Shown: piece after piece, positions 35,728 to 48,584 of the stretch | Layout: every line of letters begins with the position of its first letter | How positions within the stretch are numbered: position 1 is the stretch's first letter | Origin: Choristoneura fumiferana | Taxonomy: Eukaryota > Arthropoda > Insecta > Lepidoptera > Tortricidae | Length of the DNA stretch: 64,000 nt | NCBI RefSeq assembly: GCF_025370935.1 | Contig: NC_133485.1 | Location: forward strand, 1,177,257-1,241,256 | Direction of reading: 5' to 3' | The notes under the pieces: generated by a model | What the model was told of the DNA's origin: nothing | The model's database searches: none | What the model saw: only the letters and a program-made list of their open reading frames with translations | Position numbers and translations under genes: made by a program

Positions 35728-36770
35728 TAACCCTCCTACCCCTGAAGAAGTTATTTCGAAAGAACCAAAACCTTTCATATATCTTGTTAGCTTAAAAAAA
35801 CTATTTAAAAAAGTGTTTTCTAACACCCAATACTACCAATTTAAATTGATATTTTATAACACGACCGCCGTTATAGCTTCTAGAAATTGAAATATGATTA
35901 AGATTTCTCATATAGATATGTTTTATTGTATAAATATCTAATAGATAACGACGTGGACAATAAAAGAGGCCTATGAATGTATTCATTTACATACAGCCCA
36001 CCTAGAAGGCAATTTTGTATATATTTGACTCCATTTTGTAGATGAATTTAAATACGCTAATTGGAATGACGAATCAATTAAACTCCAATTCAATAGAATC
36101 TGACAATCCTGTAGACACTTCCAGCCTACTAATATAAAAACCGGGCTGCCTAAGGCTTTGTGATGTGACTATTATTCTTTTTTGATTCCTTTTAGATGAT
36201 AATTGCAACAACAGGGACATATATAATCAAGTGTGCCCACGATAGGGTGTCTTAAATATGTAGAAAATTGACCGATTCTATTGAATTGTACTTTAAGCTA
36301 GAGTATTCATTTGTACCTGAAAAAAAAAAACATAAAATATGCGTACTAGATTTTTAGTGTTTCTATTTAACTCTATATTATATTCTACATATCTTCCAGA
36401 TTTAAGAGTCTAGCTCCAATAGTTTAAGCTATGCGTTGCCTGCCAGTCATTTAGGATATTAAAGTTACAATTTTATAGGCATAGATTCTTAATATGTTTC
36501 TAGAAAGAGCAAAAATCACTGATCCGCTTAAAATAACCTTTGTTTTATTTTACAGAAATACGATAAAGTACAGCCCTATTCCGAATCGTATTTGACCCTT
36601 TTTATAATTTTCACTTTAGTATTACTATTGAGACCGAATCCCACTGCGATGCATCTAACGTCACAAGCACACCAAATTAAACAACCTACTCAGCTAAGGT
36701 CATCATCGCTGCACGTCAAGTAACTGATCGACGCATTGATACAAGTTTCAATAAGCTGTGCGTGGCGGGG

Positions 36771-36800
36771 CATAAAAAACGGACGATTAGTAGTCAACAC
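36771..36800 (+). promoter_or_regulatory. Candidate TATA box and initiator
   Basis: CATAAAAAAC sits in a locally GC-rich setting (GTGGCGGGG just before it). About 24 bp downstream is AGTCAACACG, an initiator-like TCA context. An ATG follows about 25 bp after that. Spacing is in the plausible range for a TATA promoter, but the motif content is weak on its own. Confidence 0.3.
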
Positions 36801-36818
36801 GCACAATCCGCGGACGTG

Positions 36819-36911
36819 ATGAGGGAGAGAATAGCGATACTGTGTCTAGGTGCGGTAGGCCTTTTTACGGTGGCCTTCTGGGCTGGATGTTTAACAATGC
36901 GATATCGTTAA
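36819..36911 (+). CDS. Candidate small membrane peptide or signal-anchor ORF, 30 aa
   Basis: ATG to TAA gives a short basic N-terminus (MRER), a hydrophobic core IAILCLGAVGLFTVAFWAG, then CLTMRYR: a textbook single transmembrane or signal-anchor segment. It follows a possible TATA/initiator, and a consensus 5' splice site (TAG, then GTAAGA at 36934) lies 22 bp after the stop. It could be a complete small membrane peptide with a 3' UTR intron, an upstream ORF in a 5' exon (SoxC lies 11.7 kb downstream on the same strand), or the first exon of a type II membrane protein if the real donor lies before the TAA. Local codon use is GC-richer than the surroundings. No family is recognised. Confidence 0.3.
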   Translation: MRERIAILCLGAVGLFTVAFWAGCLTMRYR

Positions 36912-37020
36912 TAAGACGCCGGGTATAGAAGTAGGTAAGAAATTTAATGCACGTATTAAAAATGTCGTATGTGGGACTATCTTCACAAGTTAACCTCGCA
37001 AAAAGCTTTTATAATACCTA

Positions 37021-37290
37021 CATCATCATCATCATCATCATCCCAGCCTATATACGTCCCACTGCTGGGCACAGGCCTCCTCTCAGAACAAGAGGGCTTG
37101 GGCCATAGTTCCCACGCAGGCCCAGTGCGGATTGGGAACTTCACACGCACCATTGAATTGCTTCGCAGGTTTGTGCAGGTTTCCTCACGATGTTTTCCTT
37201 CACCGCATAGCTCGTGGTAAATTTCAAATGTAATTCCGCACATGAATTTCGAAAAACTCAGAGGTGCGAGCCGCGAGTACCTACATATAT
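37021..37290 (-). mobile_element. (GATGAT)n-tailed tRNA-SINE, nearly full body
   Basis: Plus-strand landmarks are (CATCAT)n at 37021-37044, CCCAGCCTATATACGTCCC, CACTGCTGGGCACAGGCC, AGTGCGGATTGGGAACTTC, CCTCACGATGTTTTCCTTCA, GAATTTCGAAAAACTCAGAG and GTGCGAGCCG. The complete copy at 57945-58256 adds the tRNA-like head, which is truncated here. The open frames on both strands through this region are by-products. Confidence 0.8.
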
Positions 37291-38160
37291 CATACGAATT
37301 GTGTTTTGTAATTATTCGATGGGTTAACTTAACCTTATTTTCTTCTTGTTGGAACATTTAAGTACAAGCTTGCCTTTTACTTTTTTTACTTTTAAAATTT
37401 TAGTAACGTTTACTATGATGCCAAAATGAAATAAAGCGCTTCAACGAATTTATTATCGGGAAGGCATAATATAGTACATATTTAATGATGATCGCCCCCC
37501 GTTGTTACAATAAAGCAAGCATTTGAATGCACATTGTGGGAGCGAATGCATTATTGCGTATTATTTATATGACCTAGATCAGCGCTTCTCGCACATTTCC
37601 CGCTTGTACTGAACTTTGACTTTTATACTATAAAGTCCTTATTTTTAATTAAACACCAATTAAATTTTAATGTGCAATAACAACATAAAAATTAAATTGC
37701 TTACATAATAAAATAGTTATTAAAATAAGGTACTTACCCCTATAATCTACACACATTAAAACTATAGCAACATCATAAGTGTAGTAACTTCCTTATACGC
37801 CGCTCTATGTCAACCTTCAACGCTAGGACCGACCGCTTCGCTGGAATACATTAAATGCAGGAAATCACGAGTCGAGCCGATCGCCGATTTATCTTCCCAA
37901 ATCGTAAATTCTGCCGTAATGATATTTTGCATCCGCCATGTGGATACATTTTTGATACGTATAGTGCGCGGGCACTGGAAGTTTTGCAGTAAATCAAGTT
38001 TATGTTTTTTGTAGTTTAGTGTGATTTATTAAACATTTTATCGTTTTAAAAACCATCCTTCGCTATCTAGCAAGCATTATTCACAGATTAGGATCGTACA
38101 CAATGTAAGATACTAGATAACTTAGTTAGGATTACTACTCGCTAATGTTCCGTAGAAAGT
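37291..38160. other. Gene-free stretch
   Basis: AT-rich DNA. Around 37800-37990 composition is more balanced (CGCTAGGACCGACCGCTTCG), but I see no coding frame or repeat. Confidence 0.4.
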
Positions 38161-38162
38161 AA

Positions 38163-38310
38163 GACAGCTGTTGCCCGCGACTTCATCTGTGTACGTTTAT
38201 CACGCGCCCGTGGGATCCATTAAATTTTCCGAATTATAACTTATCCTATGTCCTTTTTAGGGTCTCAAAAAATATCTCGCTACCAATTCGTCAGGTTCAA
38301 TTGAGAACTT
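38163..38310 (+). repeat. Diverged ACTAGCTTTTGCCCG-family repeat
   Basis: GACAGCTGTTGCCCGCGACT, TTATCCTATGTCCTTTTTAG and AAAATATCTCGCTACCAA follow the block order of the family seen at 8842-9060. It is older and lacks the 3' end, and it abuts the MITE at 38314. Confidence 0.5.
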
Positions 38311-38313
38311 TAA

Positions 38314-38454
38314 GGGGCCGTTTCACCATCCATTGATTAGTGTTAACTGGCGGTTAGGTGTCATGCCGTCTCTATTTGTTTTGTTCGAATAGAGGTAGAC
38401 GGCATCACATTTAACCGTCGGTTAACGCTAATCAATGGATGGTGAAACAGCCCC
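38314..38454. mobile_element. Palindromic MITE, 141 bp, TAA target duplication
   Basis: GGGGCCGTTTCACCATCC on the left is mirrored by GGATGGTGAAACAGCCCC on the right, and the pairing continues inward almost to the centre (GATTAGTGTTAAC with GTTAACGCTAATC; TGCCGTCTCTATT with AATAGAGGTAGACGGCA). TAA flanks both sides (38311-38313 and 38455-38457). A 3-bp TWA duplication is the PIF/Harbinger signature. There is no coding capacity. Confidence 0.85.
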
Positions 38455-41400
38455 TAAATGTAAAAGTGTAACAAATAAACTAAACATACTCACTGATGTT
38501 GCGGGTAGGTATTCAAAAGCAGTCATGTTCACCTGCCATCAAGCTACCCGCTTGCTTGTTTACTATCCTGTATCATAAAAAACCTTACGGTAATTTCTAT
38601 TTTAGATTTGGATCGTTTCTTTATTAGCTTTACTTGCCAGGTTTCACCTATAGCTATGAAAATATGCTATACTGATAGGTGGATAAGCACTTTATCTGTA
38701 GTTACTTTGCATATTTTATTTCTAGTGTAATACCAGCAGCCGTATTTATTATACTAAAGTATTGGTTATGATGAACTTTTGATGGTATTATTGCCTCAAA
38801 GATTCTCGTTAGTAAATAGTTGTCATAATTAACAGTTTATCGTATTTAAATAGATGTACTTTCTTATCAAAACGACATAATAACCGGAGAAAACCCTCGC
38901 CGGCTGAACTCATTTCGTACTTGGGTTTCACCTCAAGATAAGTGGTTAATAATCGATAATTGTCATGTTGCGGGTTCTAATCCCGCCGAGCACGTTTCTA
39001 TCTTGACCTAGTGAGAACTGGATTATGTTTTATTGAAATATAGGTACGGTTAATATTAAATGTATCAGAAATTATGGTAAAAAAGTGGCAACCAAAACGA
39101 AATTATGCAGTTAATTTAAAAGGCCTGGTTAACTAAAAATAAATGATTATCTTTCAATTAAACATGAACAAAAATTTCGAGATAAATGCGATGTTTTGAG
39201 CTCATAATTAGGTACATCTTTTTAACTTAAAATACTATAGTTTTCTATACTATGAACTCACTTTATTTAATGTTGACTTTTTCTATACTTCCACAGATTC
39301 TGAGCTTACAATGCCATACACAAAAAATCATTATTGAACATATTACTTTAGTAATTACATGGTGCAATGTAGGACCTTTATCTCAATAACTGATTACGAT
39401 CTGCCCTTCTATTCGTAGCGTACTTTTGGTCTATTATGCATAGATCACGTCCGATGGTCAAACCGTTCAGTATTGCCTCAATCATCGGAAAAAAACATTA
39501 TATCCAATACATATAATTGTATGCTGTCGAAAATAGCTTTTAAGGTCAAATATCAATAATAATAGCTGTCAGAATTGTATCGTGTAGTAGGTAGCTAAAA
39601 ATTCGTCGCGATTACGGTTGTGAAAAAAATATTAAACATTATTCATTATTTTTATATTCTTTAACTTTTTATAACAAAATTATAAATAAATTTATTGGTG
39701 GTAAAAGTTTTATAAAAATAACCCTCGGGCATAATCACACTAACCCGAAACTACTAACGATTTCGGCTAAGCAATACTGCTATAACTAATGAAAGGGCTT
39801 ACAGCTGCGAAAATAATTTAGCTGGCAACCTTTGCGATATCCTTCCTTATTGATACGTGGTTATTACTAACCCAAAATATAAGACGCAGCGGATTCATAG
39901 CAGTTATTAAAATAAACAGTAGTAACTTGACTTACAGCTTTATTGACTCCACATATAATTATTACACTGCAAAATTGAGACTGTTGTTGTAACCATTTAA
40001 TTTATTATTCTGTTTATAGTTTAATTAATCAATGCTGTAGAAGCCTACTTATGACTTGAACCATATTAATAATGGTAATACCTAAGATATAAATTACTAT
40101 GGCGCCCGTGGGCATGTTTTGTAGCTACGATCGTTTACAGACTGTTCGTCAAGGTCAAGTATACGCCTCGGGCTATCTTAAATAGTTGTATAAAATTTAT
40201 AAATCACACTTATAATTCTTAACCGCTGTCATGATCGCATAGAGACAGCTTCGAATAAAAAACTATAACATTCTCATTGTGTTATTCAAAATCTGACTTT
40301 TGATGGTGACTGAGAAGAAGAAAAAAAAGTCTTTACTTCTTGCCTAATGTTACAATTGTATGTCAGCAGTAATACTCTTTAGGTTTTGATTTCCCACTAT
40401 TTTTGCTATTAAAACACACTCTCAAAAAAAAAGGTTTTACCTTTTGATCGCCCTGATTTCAACTTGGTAATTTGACGCTTTCTTAAGAATTATGGTCTAG
40501 ACAGATAGACGGACAGATGGACGAAAGAAAGAGGCTTTTATATTAATTTTTGAGGTACGGAGCCCTAGAAAGCTCTTCAAAGCATAATTTCTACCGACGA
40601 AACATAACGCACGAGCGTATAACGCATAATTTATATTATCACGCGTTTATAAAAACATTCGAGTTACAGTGTTTTATCGATCGCTGCTAACCATACACTT
40701 GCACGTGGCAATCACGTACAAGTAATCACCCGGCTGAATTATGGTATTCTTAGCACCGACTCACAAATAATAGCTTGTTTGCCCATGCCATTAGAGGCGG
40801 AAGGTGAAAGAAGGTTCCGAACCTTTGGAGCCGTGATCGACCAACATTTGTTTTGTGTGTAAACACGGTAACTGAGAAAAGCCAGAGAATTATACGACTG
40901 AACTGTATTTGTTTACCCGTCATACGTTGCAAAAGGCAAATAAGCCGTTCGAGGTGCAAAACGGTGTAACTCAACATACGCTGGCTTCCTCTTGTCAAGT
41001 CTGATCGTAAATTTTAACTCGAGTTACATTTTATGTATAATATTAGCATGTTGGTTGTTACCGGTTATACTGGTTCGAAGTGTAGGATGTCTGTATGAAT
41101 GTATAATTCGATTGTTTTTTATTATTCTTCATTTTATTTGTAGGTCACCATTTGAAAGTTGATTTTTATTCTAGGCCAGAATTAGCTGGCTATTTTCATG
41201 TCTGTAACGAAACAGTGAGTTCAATAGTTATTCATACATTGTTGTTACGACAAGCCGTGCTTTGTACATGTGACCTCTCTGACTTTGATTCATTTCACTC
41301 ATATTTATGAAAGTACACACGGCAACTCGTTACAGCGATTCATAAAACATACGCTCCATTACCACCTTTACACTCATACATAAACTGGCTATATTCGTAT

Positions 41401-44400
41401 GAGCACTTACTTGATAATGCGTTTGACTTTGCAGTCGCTGTACTTAAGTTTTTTTTTTATGATTTATTGATTTTGATACGGTTCCAAGGCATTAAAATGG
41501 CTTTTATGGCTTTTAAAATAACTTTACAACCTTGTTGGAAAATGTTATGGAACTAGTTACTAAAAGCTTTCGATACATTATTTAATTACAATGCAAATAA
41601 CAATTATCAAACATGTAGTAACATTTTATGTCTATATTTTGTGTAGACTTTAATGCCTAATAAAAAGTTACAATATTTTTATGTGTTCCTAAAACATATT
41701 CCTATTTTACCCTTGTTTAAAAATGAGTTTTAGAACTTACTTAATCTTTTCAAAAAAGTTATACAGTGACCTAAATCTGCCATTATACATCACAGCATAA
41801 TACCTTCATTAAATATGCTTGTCCTCCGGTAGGTACTCGCAGAACCCTGTCAATCTCAAAAGACCTTTTGTGGTTGCTTAATTCTATAGGCTCCTATTAA
41901 AATCATTTGTACCACCTCATTTCATAGCTCAAACTGAAAAGCTTCGCTCTGACTTTTGTTGTTTATATTTACGACTTAAAAGAAGTAAGGAATACGTTAT
42001 AAGATTACTCTTATGTCAAAAAGAAGTATAAAGAACTTTTTACAGCAGCGAAAAGTTTTGCAATTTCCATTACATTGCAAAGCTACAGGGTTAAACAGTT
42101 GTAAGTGATTGATTAAGCCCCGCAGTATAACGCAAAAGGTGCTTTAGTTTAAAAATGCCCGTCAAAATGCTTTAAGTTAGTCCGAGACTAATGAAAAGAA
42201 TAGGCGTACCACCCATCCGTCGTTTCGAAACGTTCTCAGGGTTAGACGCTACGTGCTTGTCCGATCTAATCGCTTGCTAACGAAAAAAAACCGCTCCATT
42301 TAATACAAGAAGTTTTAAATTGAAGTCAGCTAATTAACAAAGAATTTCATGGTGCTGTAACGGGTTGCTTGCAAAAAAATATGTAAAAACAATTACTTGA
42401 ATAGCAACTTTTTTAGGAACCATGCAACAACGTTGTAACTTCAATCAACCAGTTACATTTTTGTTAATAGATGTTGGGTCGTTACTGACATCACTTTGGT
42501 TCACTAATTGTACAATGTCGTGGAGTTGCAATTTAAAACACCGGTATGAAACAGATTTACTCTGCATTACGATTGTTCTTTTTAATAACATTTTTAAGAA
42601 TATGCCTTTGAAATCACAAAGCGAAACATGTCGGCCAAGGTTTGCTCAGTATATAACACGTACACACGCTCAGGTTAAGGATTTTGTAGGTAGCAGCAAA
42701 AAATTAATATTTGAAAACGTTTATGTGTTTTTGCATTATTTTTTGTGGAAGGTCAGAAAAGCAGTATTTAATTTGAGTTGACACAATTAAGCTTTAATTT
42801 CTAAATGACAACTCCTAATATAGTATGCATAATTTGTGCCTCGAAAACAAGATTATTTATTTTTATTAATAAAATTATCTATAAAAACAGAAATTTCGCA
42901 TGTTGCTATTGCTATATAAAATCTATGGAAGCAATTTATTTTTGGTGTCAACTACCCCAATGTGTACCTTAAAAAAATAATAGTCTCAGTTGATACGAAT
43001 AAAAAAGGTTATGCTATACGTATACAACGCATGACAAATAGAAGCCACTAATTTTTCTAACGCCTAATCAAAGTTTCTACCAACAATTATAGTCATGCCC
43101 GTCCTAAACACGAGTCATCGGGAAGCGTTTTATTTGCAATAAAAATAAACCACCGTGCCTTGTGCGGCACGAAAACACATCTAACTTAATATTCACAGCA
43201 TGTACCTATATGAATAGACGATTATGGCGAAAAGGGGTCAAAAGTAGCTTTGGAAAGGTTCCCCAGTCGTGACTGAGGGGCATTAAACTAGAGCCGACAC
43301 GTGTCCATAGGAGTCGATGTTGGCGCTGACATTGTGTCGATACAGCTTTATGTCAAAAGATAGCCTAGATTCTGCACTTCGTCTGACTGTTACACTCACA
43401 CACACCAAAACCTAGATAACTCTGATAGAAAATTGAGTCCCGTCTAGGTATACTTTATTTTTTTTTACTTTCAAGATACTGCGTTATGTTTTCTTAAAAT
43501 ATTTAAAACTATCGTAAGTAATTTTACATCTTTTATACCTATTGAAATTAGATTGTGAGGATTAGGTTTTGATTAGAAACAAGGAATAAGTAGTAGCTCT
43601 AAACATGTTTGTAAATCATTGTAACATGCAAGACACAGGTTTCTTTACTTAACGTGTGCGTCAATAGTTATTACAACGATTCAATGATTCTCTTACATTA
43701 AAGTGCTATTAAACAGCTAGGTAATTTTCCGTAATGGTTTCATTTTGAAATCCGTTGTAATTTGCCATCAAAGGAATCAAAGAATAAGATCTTTGAATAA
43801 GATAATTAAATGAAATGTTCAGATCATTTGTGTTACCTACTTAATGTTTCTGTTTAACAAAATTAATTAATTACGTATATTCCCCCTTACGTGTATTCAT
43901 TATTTGTGTCATAATTTGTTTTAGGAAAAATATGCACTTTTCACATTCTGGATATGAAAATTCATACCTCAACCGAAAGTGTATGTTGATGACTTCATTA
44001 CATTTGCTTGATGCTAGTTAAAGTGAAAATGAAGTTTAAGGTCTTCATACTTCGTGCGTGCAATATGTTTATATATATATATATATGTTATGTCGGATGT
44101 TGACGCGATATATGTTAAATAGGATGCCTAGAGAAAAGGCCCGGAGATATCGCAAGCCAGGAAGTGAATATAAATTGCGTATAAGTCAAGAATTGTAGTT
44201 GCAGGGATGCGCACATCAACTTTATACCGCTACTTTATTTTATTTTATACCCTTTAGCCGACTTCGGGAAATGAAGGTTTCGTTACGGTCTTATACGCTT
44301 TTATGCCTGTTTACGGATAATGTTTCCGAATTCGGAGAATTGTTTTACGTCTTTCTTATCTAAATAGTTTTTTTTTTCTTTATCTATAATATGGGTACAT

Positions 44401-45650
44401 GTCTAGAGCTACGATTTTACTACGCAAATGTTTTATGAAAAACATTTTTACTTCACCGGAGCTGGAACTAAAAGGGTGTAGCAAATTTCGGGGCGCAAAA
44501 AAACAGATTCCTAAGTTAATAAAACGCAAGATGTTGAAAATTTCCAATCTCAATTTTCAAACATAGCCCATCGAATCGCCCGTAATAAAGGGACGTTTGA
44601 TAAAAAAAGTTTCATTTTGACTATTGTGACTCATTATCTGAAAACACAAAAGGTATGAAGACCTCATCTGGTCTGGTGGCCCCACGTATTACAATGAGAC
44701 TGTAATCGGGGCCTGATCCTCTTTTGTTCAATGCCAACTCGGAAATGTCCTACATCTTCATTAATATTTCCTCCAGAGAAGTTGAACGCTTTCGCTAAGT
44801 ATTTTGCGGTAAGTGTACTTACAGTGTTTTTGCTTTGTTTGTGTTTTATCTTCCAATTTTTTTTATTTGTTCCAAAATAAAAGCTCATTAGCATTGAATT
44901 ATGTCCGTAGTTATAATTTCAACGTGGTTTTTCATAAATTAATTTTAACATAATTCTTTTTAATTAGTACGAGGCTTCATTCATTATTGATAATTGAGAA
45001 ACTGCAACTATAAGTGGACAATTAAGTTTAAAACGATCGGAATAATTCAATATGCAAGGCACGTAGTCTATACGATATTTCGAATCGATTGAAAAGGACG
45101 TCTTTTGGCGAGTTGGCTTGTGTCTGCAGATTCACTAGACGTTTATGAATAAAACATAGTTAGTTCTAAGTAAACTTCGATTCTTTGATCATTAGGATGC
45201 GGCAAACATTAAATTATTGAGTCTTATAAAAGGATTCAGTCAAACGCTGTATGTATTCTTACCCATTTTTATTTTTTGGTATTCTTCAGTTATTTATAGA
45301 TTTACAATTAATTTGAGAATACGGTCAATATTTTAATCAATAAGATTTTACTTGTTTGTTTTATTTTTTTAAACTTTTTCAAATTAGTTACTCTTCTTCA
45401 GTTGTTTTGAAATGTAATCTGGTTGGTCATAAAAGAAATGGAAAATAGCATTAACTCTATCACAAAACTTACCTATTTAAGTTTTTCGTGTAGGTAGGTA
45501 TCAAATGTTTTAAGAGAAAAAAAATACCTTAAATACGTTCAAAATTGGTTAGAAAGATGAAAGATTACAATATTATTATTATTTCTAAAGCGCTAATAGC
45601 TACAGGATGTGGCTTCGAATTGCATCCAGAGCACCAGGAAATATTTTCAA
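38455..45650. other. Long gene-free stretch upstream of SoxC
   Basis: About 7 kb of AT-rich DNA with simple runs (TA-repeat near 44072) and one short repeat at 40490-40572. The longest open frame is 119 codons from an ATG at 42422, Cys/Phe/Leu-rich and unrecognised, and not more than expected by chance. The position upstream of the SoxC exon on the same strand means this is probably SoxC intron or upstream regulatory DNA (inference). Confidence 0.45.
40490..40572 (+). repeat. GGTTCCGT-type short interspersed repeat, fragment
   Basis: GACAGATAGACGGACAGATG followed by TTTTTGAGGTACGGAGCCCT repeats the landmarks of 33380-33465. Confidence 0.45.
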
Positions 45651-45859
45651 CCCCCGACGCAAAAAGAGGGCGATGTTATAATTCGACTGCTATGAGTGTC
45701 TGTCTGTCTGTGGCACCGTAGCTCTTAAACGGGTAGATCGATTTAAATGCGTTTTTTTTTTAATTTGAAAACAGGGTTTCTAGCGAAAGTTCTTAAATAT
45801 GTTGCTTAAACATTGAACTGTGAATTGACAAAGTCGTGGGCTTTCCAACTTTTTGTGGG
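45651..45859 (+). repeat. Opposite-strand copy of the AAAAAGTTGG repeat family
   Basis: CCCCCGACGCAAAAAGAGGG, GTGTCTGTCTGTCTGTGGCA, CCGTAGCTCTTAAACGGGTA and CAACTTTTTGTGGG are reverse complements of the landmarks at 58334-58561. It is moderately diverged, with an internal T-run. Confidence 0.7.
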
Positions 45860-48556
45860 TATGGTTAGGTTGTCATTTAAGAAATTCACAGAAACGTATT
45901 ATTGATACCATTATGTCGTAAACATCCTAAAAGGAAGTATTAGATCTTTAAAACGGATACGTGACCTTGCGAAAACTCCGGAATCGGGCAAATATGCTCA
46001 AATAACACGGAAATAGTTATAGACCTTGGCTTGAATCGATATTGACCGCTTGTATGGCAATAGTTTATGAACGGAAGACATATCATATCACGACTAATTC
46101 TAGCATGGAGCAAAATTTTATCTCACTCTTACATATTAGTCGTGTGTATTGGAGAGAGACAGAATTTCGCTTGTTAAGGTGTAGGCTTTGAAAAGTTTTT
46201 TTTTCTACACTTTACTACTGTGGTACGCAGTTTGCATTGAGAGATCATTTGGGATATAAAGAAGAAAATATTGATTGACTGATAACCAAAAGATAAGGTT
46301 CTAAGTTCTCGCATCGATTCGTTCGATCTGTTTTCGACGTTTCACATGAGTTTTACAAAATTGGTTCAGCCATTTTGGCGCAGATTTTTTTCTGAAATCA
46401 TTTTAATTTACTTTTGAAGCAGGTTTATGTTTTTCCTTACAAAACTTTTACCTGTTCATTTATTAACGCTTCTTCAACTATGTTATTTTAACATTTATTT
46501 GTTATTATGTCATCTACACATTTGCCTTTGCCAGAAATAGAAAAAATAATATTATCAACATAAACTTCAATATATATTAAAGATATTATACCATGTTAGT
46601 TACAAGAATAGGTTAAAGCCATCCCAAGAATTCTGAGTTAAAATAAGATAAACTCAGCGCGAATAATGTTTTCAAAGCCAAGTAAAACCACTATATCCTC
46701 GTGAACCTCACGGATGTCTTAAAGTTAAATAATATATGGCATTTTGCGCCATGTAAGGAATACTATATGTAGTGCTATATATTCGCTATCTCGCTGGGCA
46801 CACAAGGGCAACCACTTTGGTTTCCTGACTCCACATGTTCTACTAACATCAATTTTAAACCGTGTTCTGCCTTAGAATGAAAATTGTCCTATGGTAGTTG
46901 CATACAATATTATTACATAAATGTTTTAAGTTTATTTAGAATATATCAGAAGATGTTTGGATAAGTTTGACTGATTATAATTGCTAAGACTTTCATCGGA
47001 ATTTTCAGAAAATGTAGTTCGCCTTTGACGCAGTATCTACGAACATGTCAATACAGTTGTATGAAAACATTTTGCAAATCATACCTACTTAAGAGATTCA
47101 ATAAACATTCACATCGCTGTGAACTACATAGATACCCAATAAAATATTTCGGTTTAATTTGAAGACACCTTGTACTTTAAGGATTCGTAAATATCACGTA
47201 ATCATTCGACCGTCGAAGTTAATTCGCAATTACTAAAATCAAACGCAGTCTAACAATTTGCAGTTTTTGCTGACTTAGTTTCTAAAAATAAATATGACAA
47301 ATTACTAAAAAATTAAACCAGTGTAATTTAGATGCAGATAGATAATTTAGACTAAATTATAACACATGTTCAAAGTACGGATTTTTTCTTCCAAAGAATG
47401 ATGCATGCATTACCTGGTTTAAAATTGCAGGCTGAATTATCTCTGTCAGACTGAGTCATGACCATGATTAATTACTAATTGGACCCCAAAAACATGCAAG
47501 CAGACGTTATAATTGGCGAATCGTTGCAGTCTAGATGTAGACCAAATACAATCGCACAAAAAACAATTAATAATACTAACCTGAATTCGGCTGCTCAGCA
47601 AAAAACTGCCTACCACTACGCTCACCTTGAGCACGTCGTGGGCGGACCGAACTTGATTTAGTTGCCATCTGACAAACCCTTTTTTTCTCCTGAATATAAA
47701 TAAGACGAACAAAAAATATAAAGTCACGAGGTTTTTTCCCCTCGAATATTCCTCGGGGACGGCGGAGAGGAGTTTAGCGAAAGTAAGATTTGAATAATAA
47801 AGCGGAATATTCGCTTATGTTCGTACACGGCGTCGTGTTGTTTTTATGTTCCAGCTTCCGCGATAGTGGCCCAACTTTCCCCCTTGCTAAACCCTGAAAT
47901 ATGCTCTCCATTTCGGCGGTAACTTTTCAGCTCAGCGCATACGTAATCCGTTCTCAGATCTTTCGATGTAACGAGGAAAGATACCAAGTACCCTTGTCGG
48001 GCGTCGCTGTCCTCAGGCATGCTTCCTACATGATTTGATAATGGTTTCCTGTGTCCTTAAACATCCTCGTTAGTCAATGTTTTATACCATTCGATTGCAA
48101 CACGGAAGCGTTTATTGAAGTCGAAAAGAACCAAGCGTTTATGGCTTTAGCTGCGAGATCAGTAAAAATAGAACTGAATTGGGTCACTCAGTAGGTACAG
48201 TCAGTAGGTACGACGCGAATTATCGGCCACTTTATCATTATAATATTCTAACAACGGGTTACAAAATTTTCCATCTGTCAACTAATAGAATAGATTATGT
48301 TTAGACTTGTTTGTAATAATAATTCCACTGATAACGTTTTCATTAATAGTAAGGACGCGGCTTAATGGTGCTAAGCCGTGCATACTAATTTATCGCAGCC
48401 AGATTTTTGCCAGAGCTTGCGGCCGGACATGCTTGAAATAATAATTACATGACCCACAGTTAAAAGATAGCTCTGGATCTACCTCAAACATAAATCGTCT
48501 TTACAAGTTAATTAATTGCCCTTCCGAAAAAACTAAGTGCAGTTTCCTTGGAGTAA
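45860..48556. other. Gene-free stretch immediately upstream of the SoxC exon
   Basis: It should be intron, since the SoxC exon starts at a 3' splice site. A patch at 47700-48030 is GC-richer than its surroundings. A 55-codon frame from an ATG at 47494 has a coding-like composition (Q, N, T, A rich) and a possible phase-0 donor near its end. It could be an alternative N-terminal exon, but nothing else supports this. Confidence 0.4.
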
Positions 48557-48584
48557 CTAACCAGTTTTTTTTCTTTGTTCGCAG
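48557..48584 (+). promoter_or_regulatory. SoxC: 3' splice site of the SoxC HMG exon
   Basis: Branch-point-like CTAAC at 48557-48561, a pyrimidine run TTTTTTTTCTTTGTTC, then GCAG ending at 48584. The next base opens the reading frame that leads directly into the HMG box. Phase 0 follows from the frame: 36 bases, exactly 12 codons, separate the splice site from the first methionine. Confidence 0.9.

Noticed and set aside
36969..37357. Open frames of 83 and 124 codons on the two strands
   Set aside because: Both are translations of the (GATGAT)n-tailed SINE at 37021-37290.
42422..42781. 119-codon ATG-started frame
   Set aside because: Cys/Phe/Leu/Asn-rich translation with no motif. One or two frames of this length are expected by chance in 64 kb of AT-rich DNA.
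44068..44090. TA dinucleotide run
   Set aside because: Ordinary microsatellite; no associated structure.
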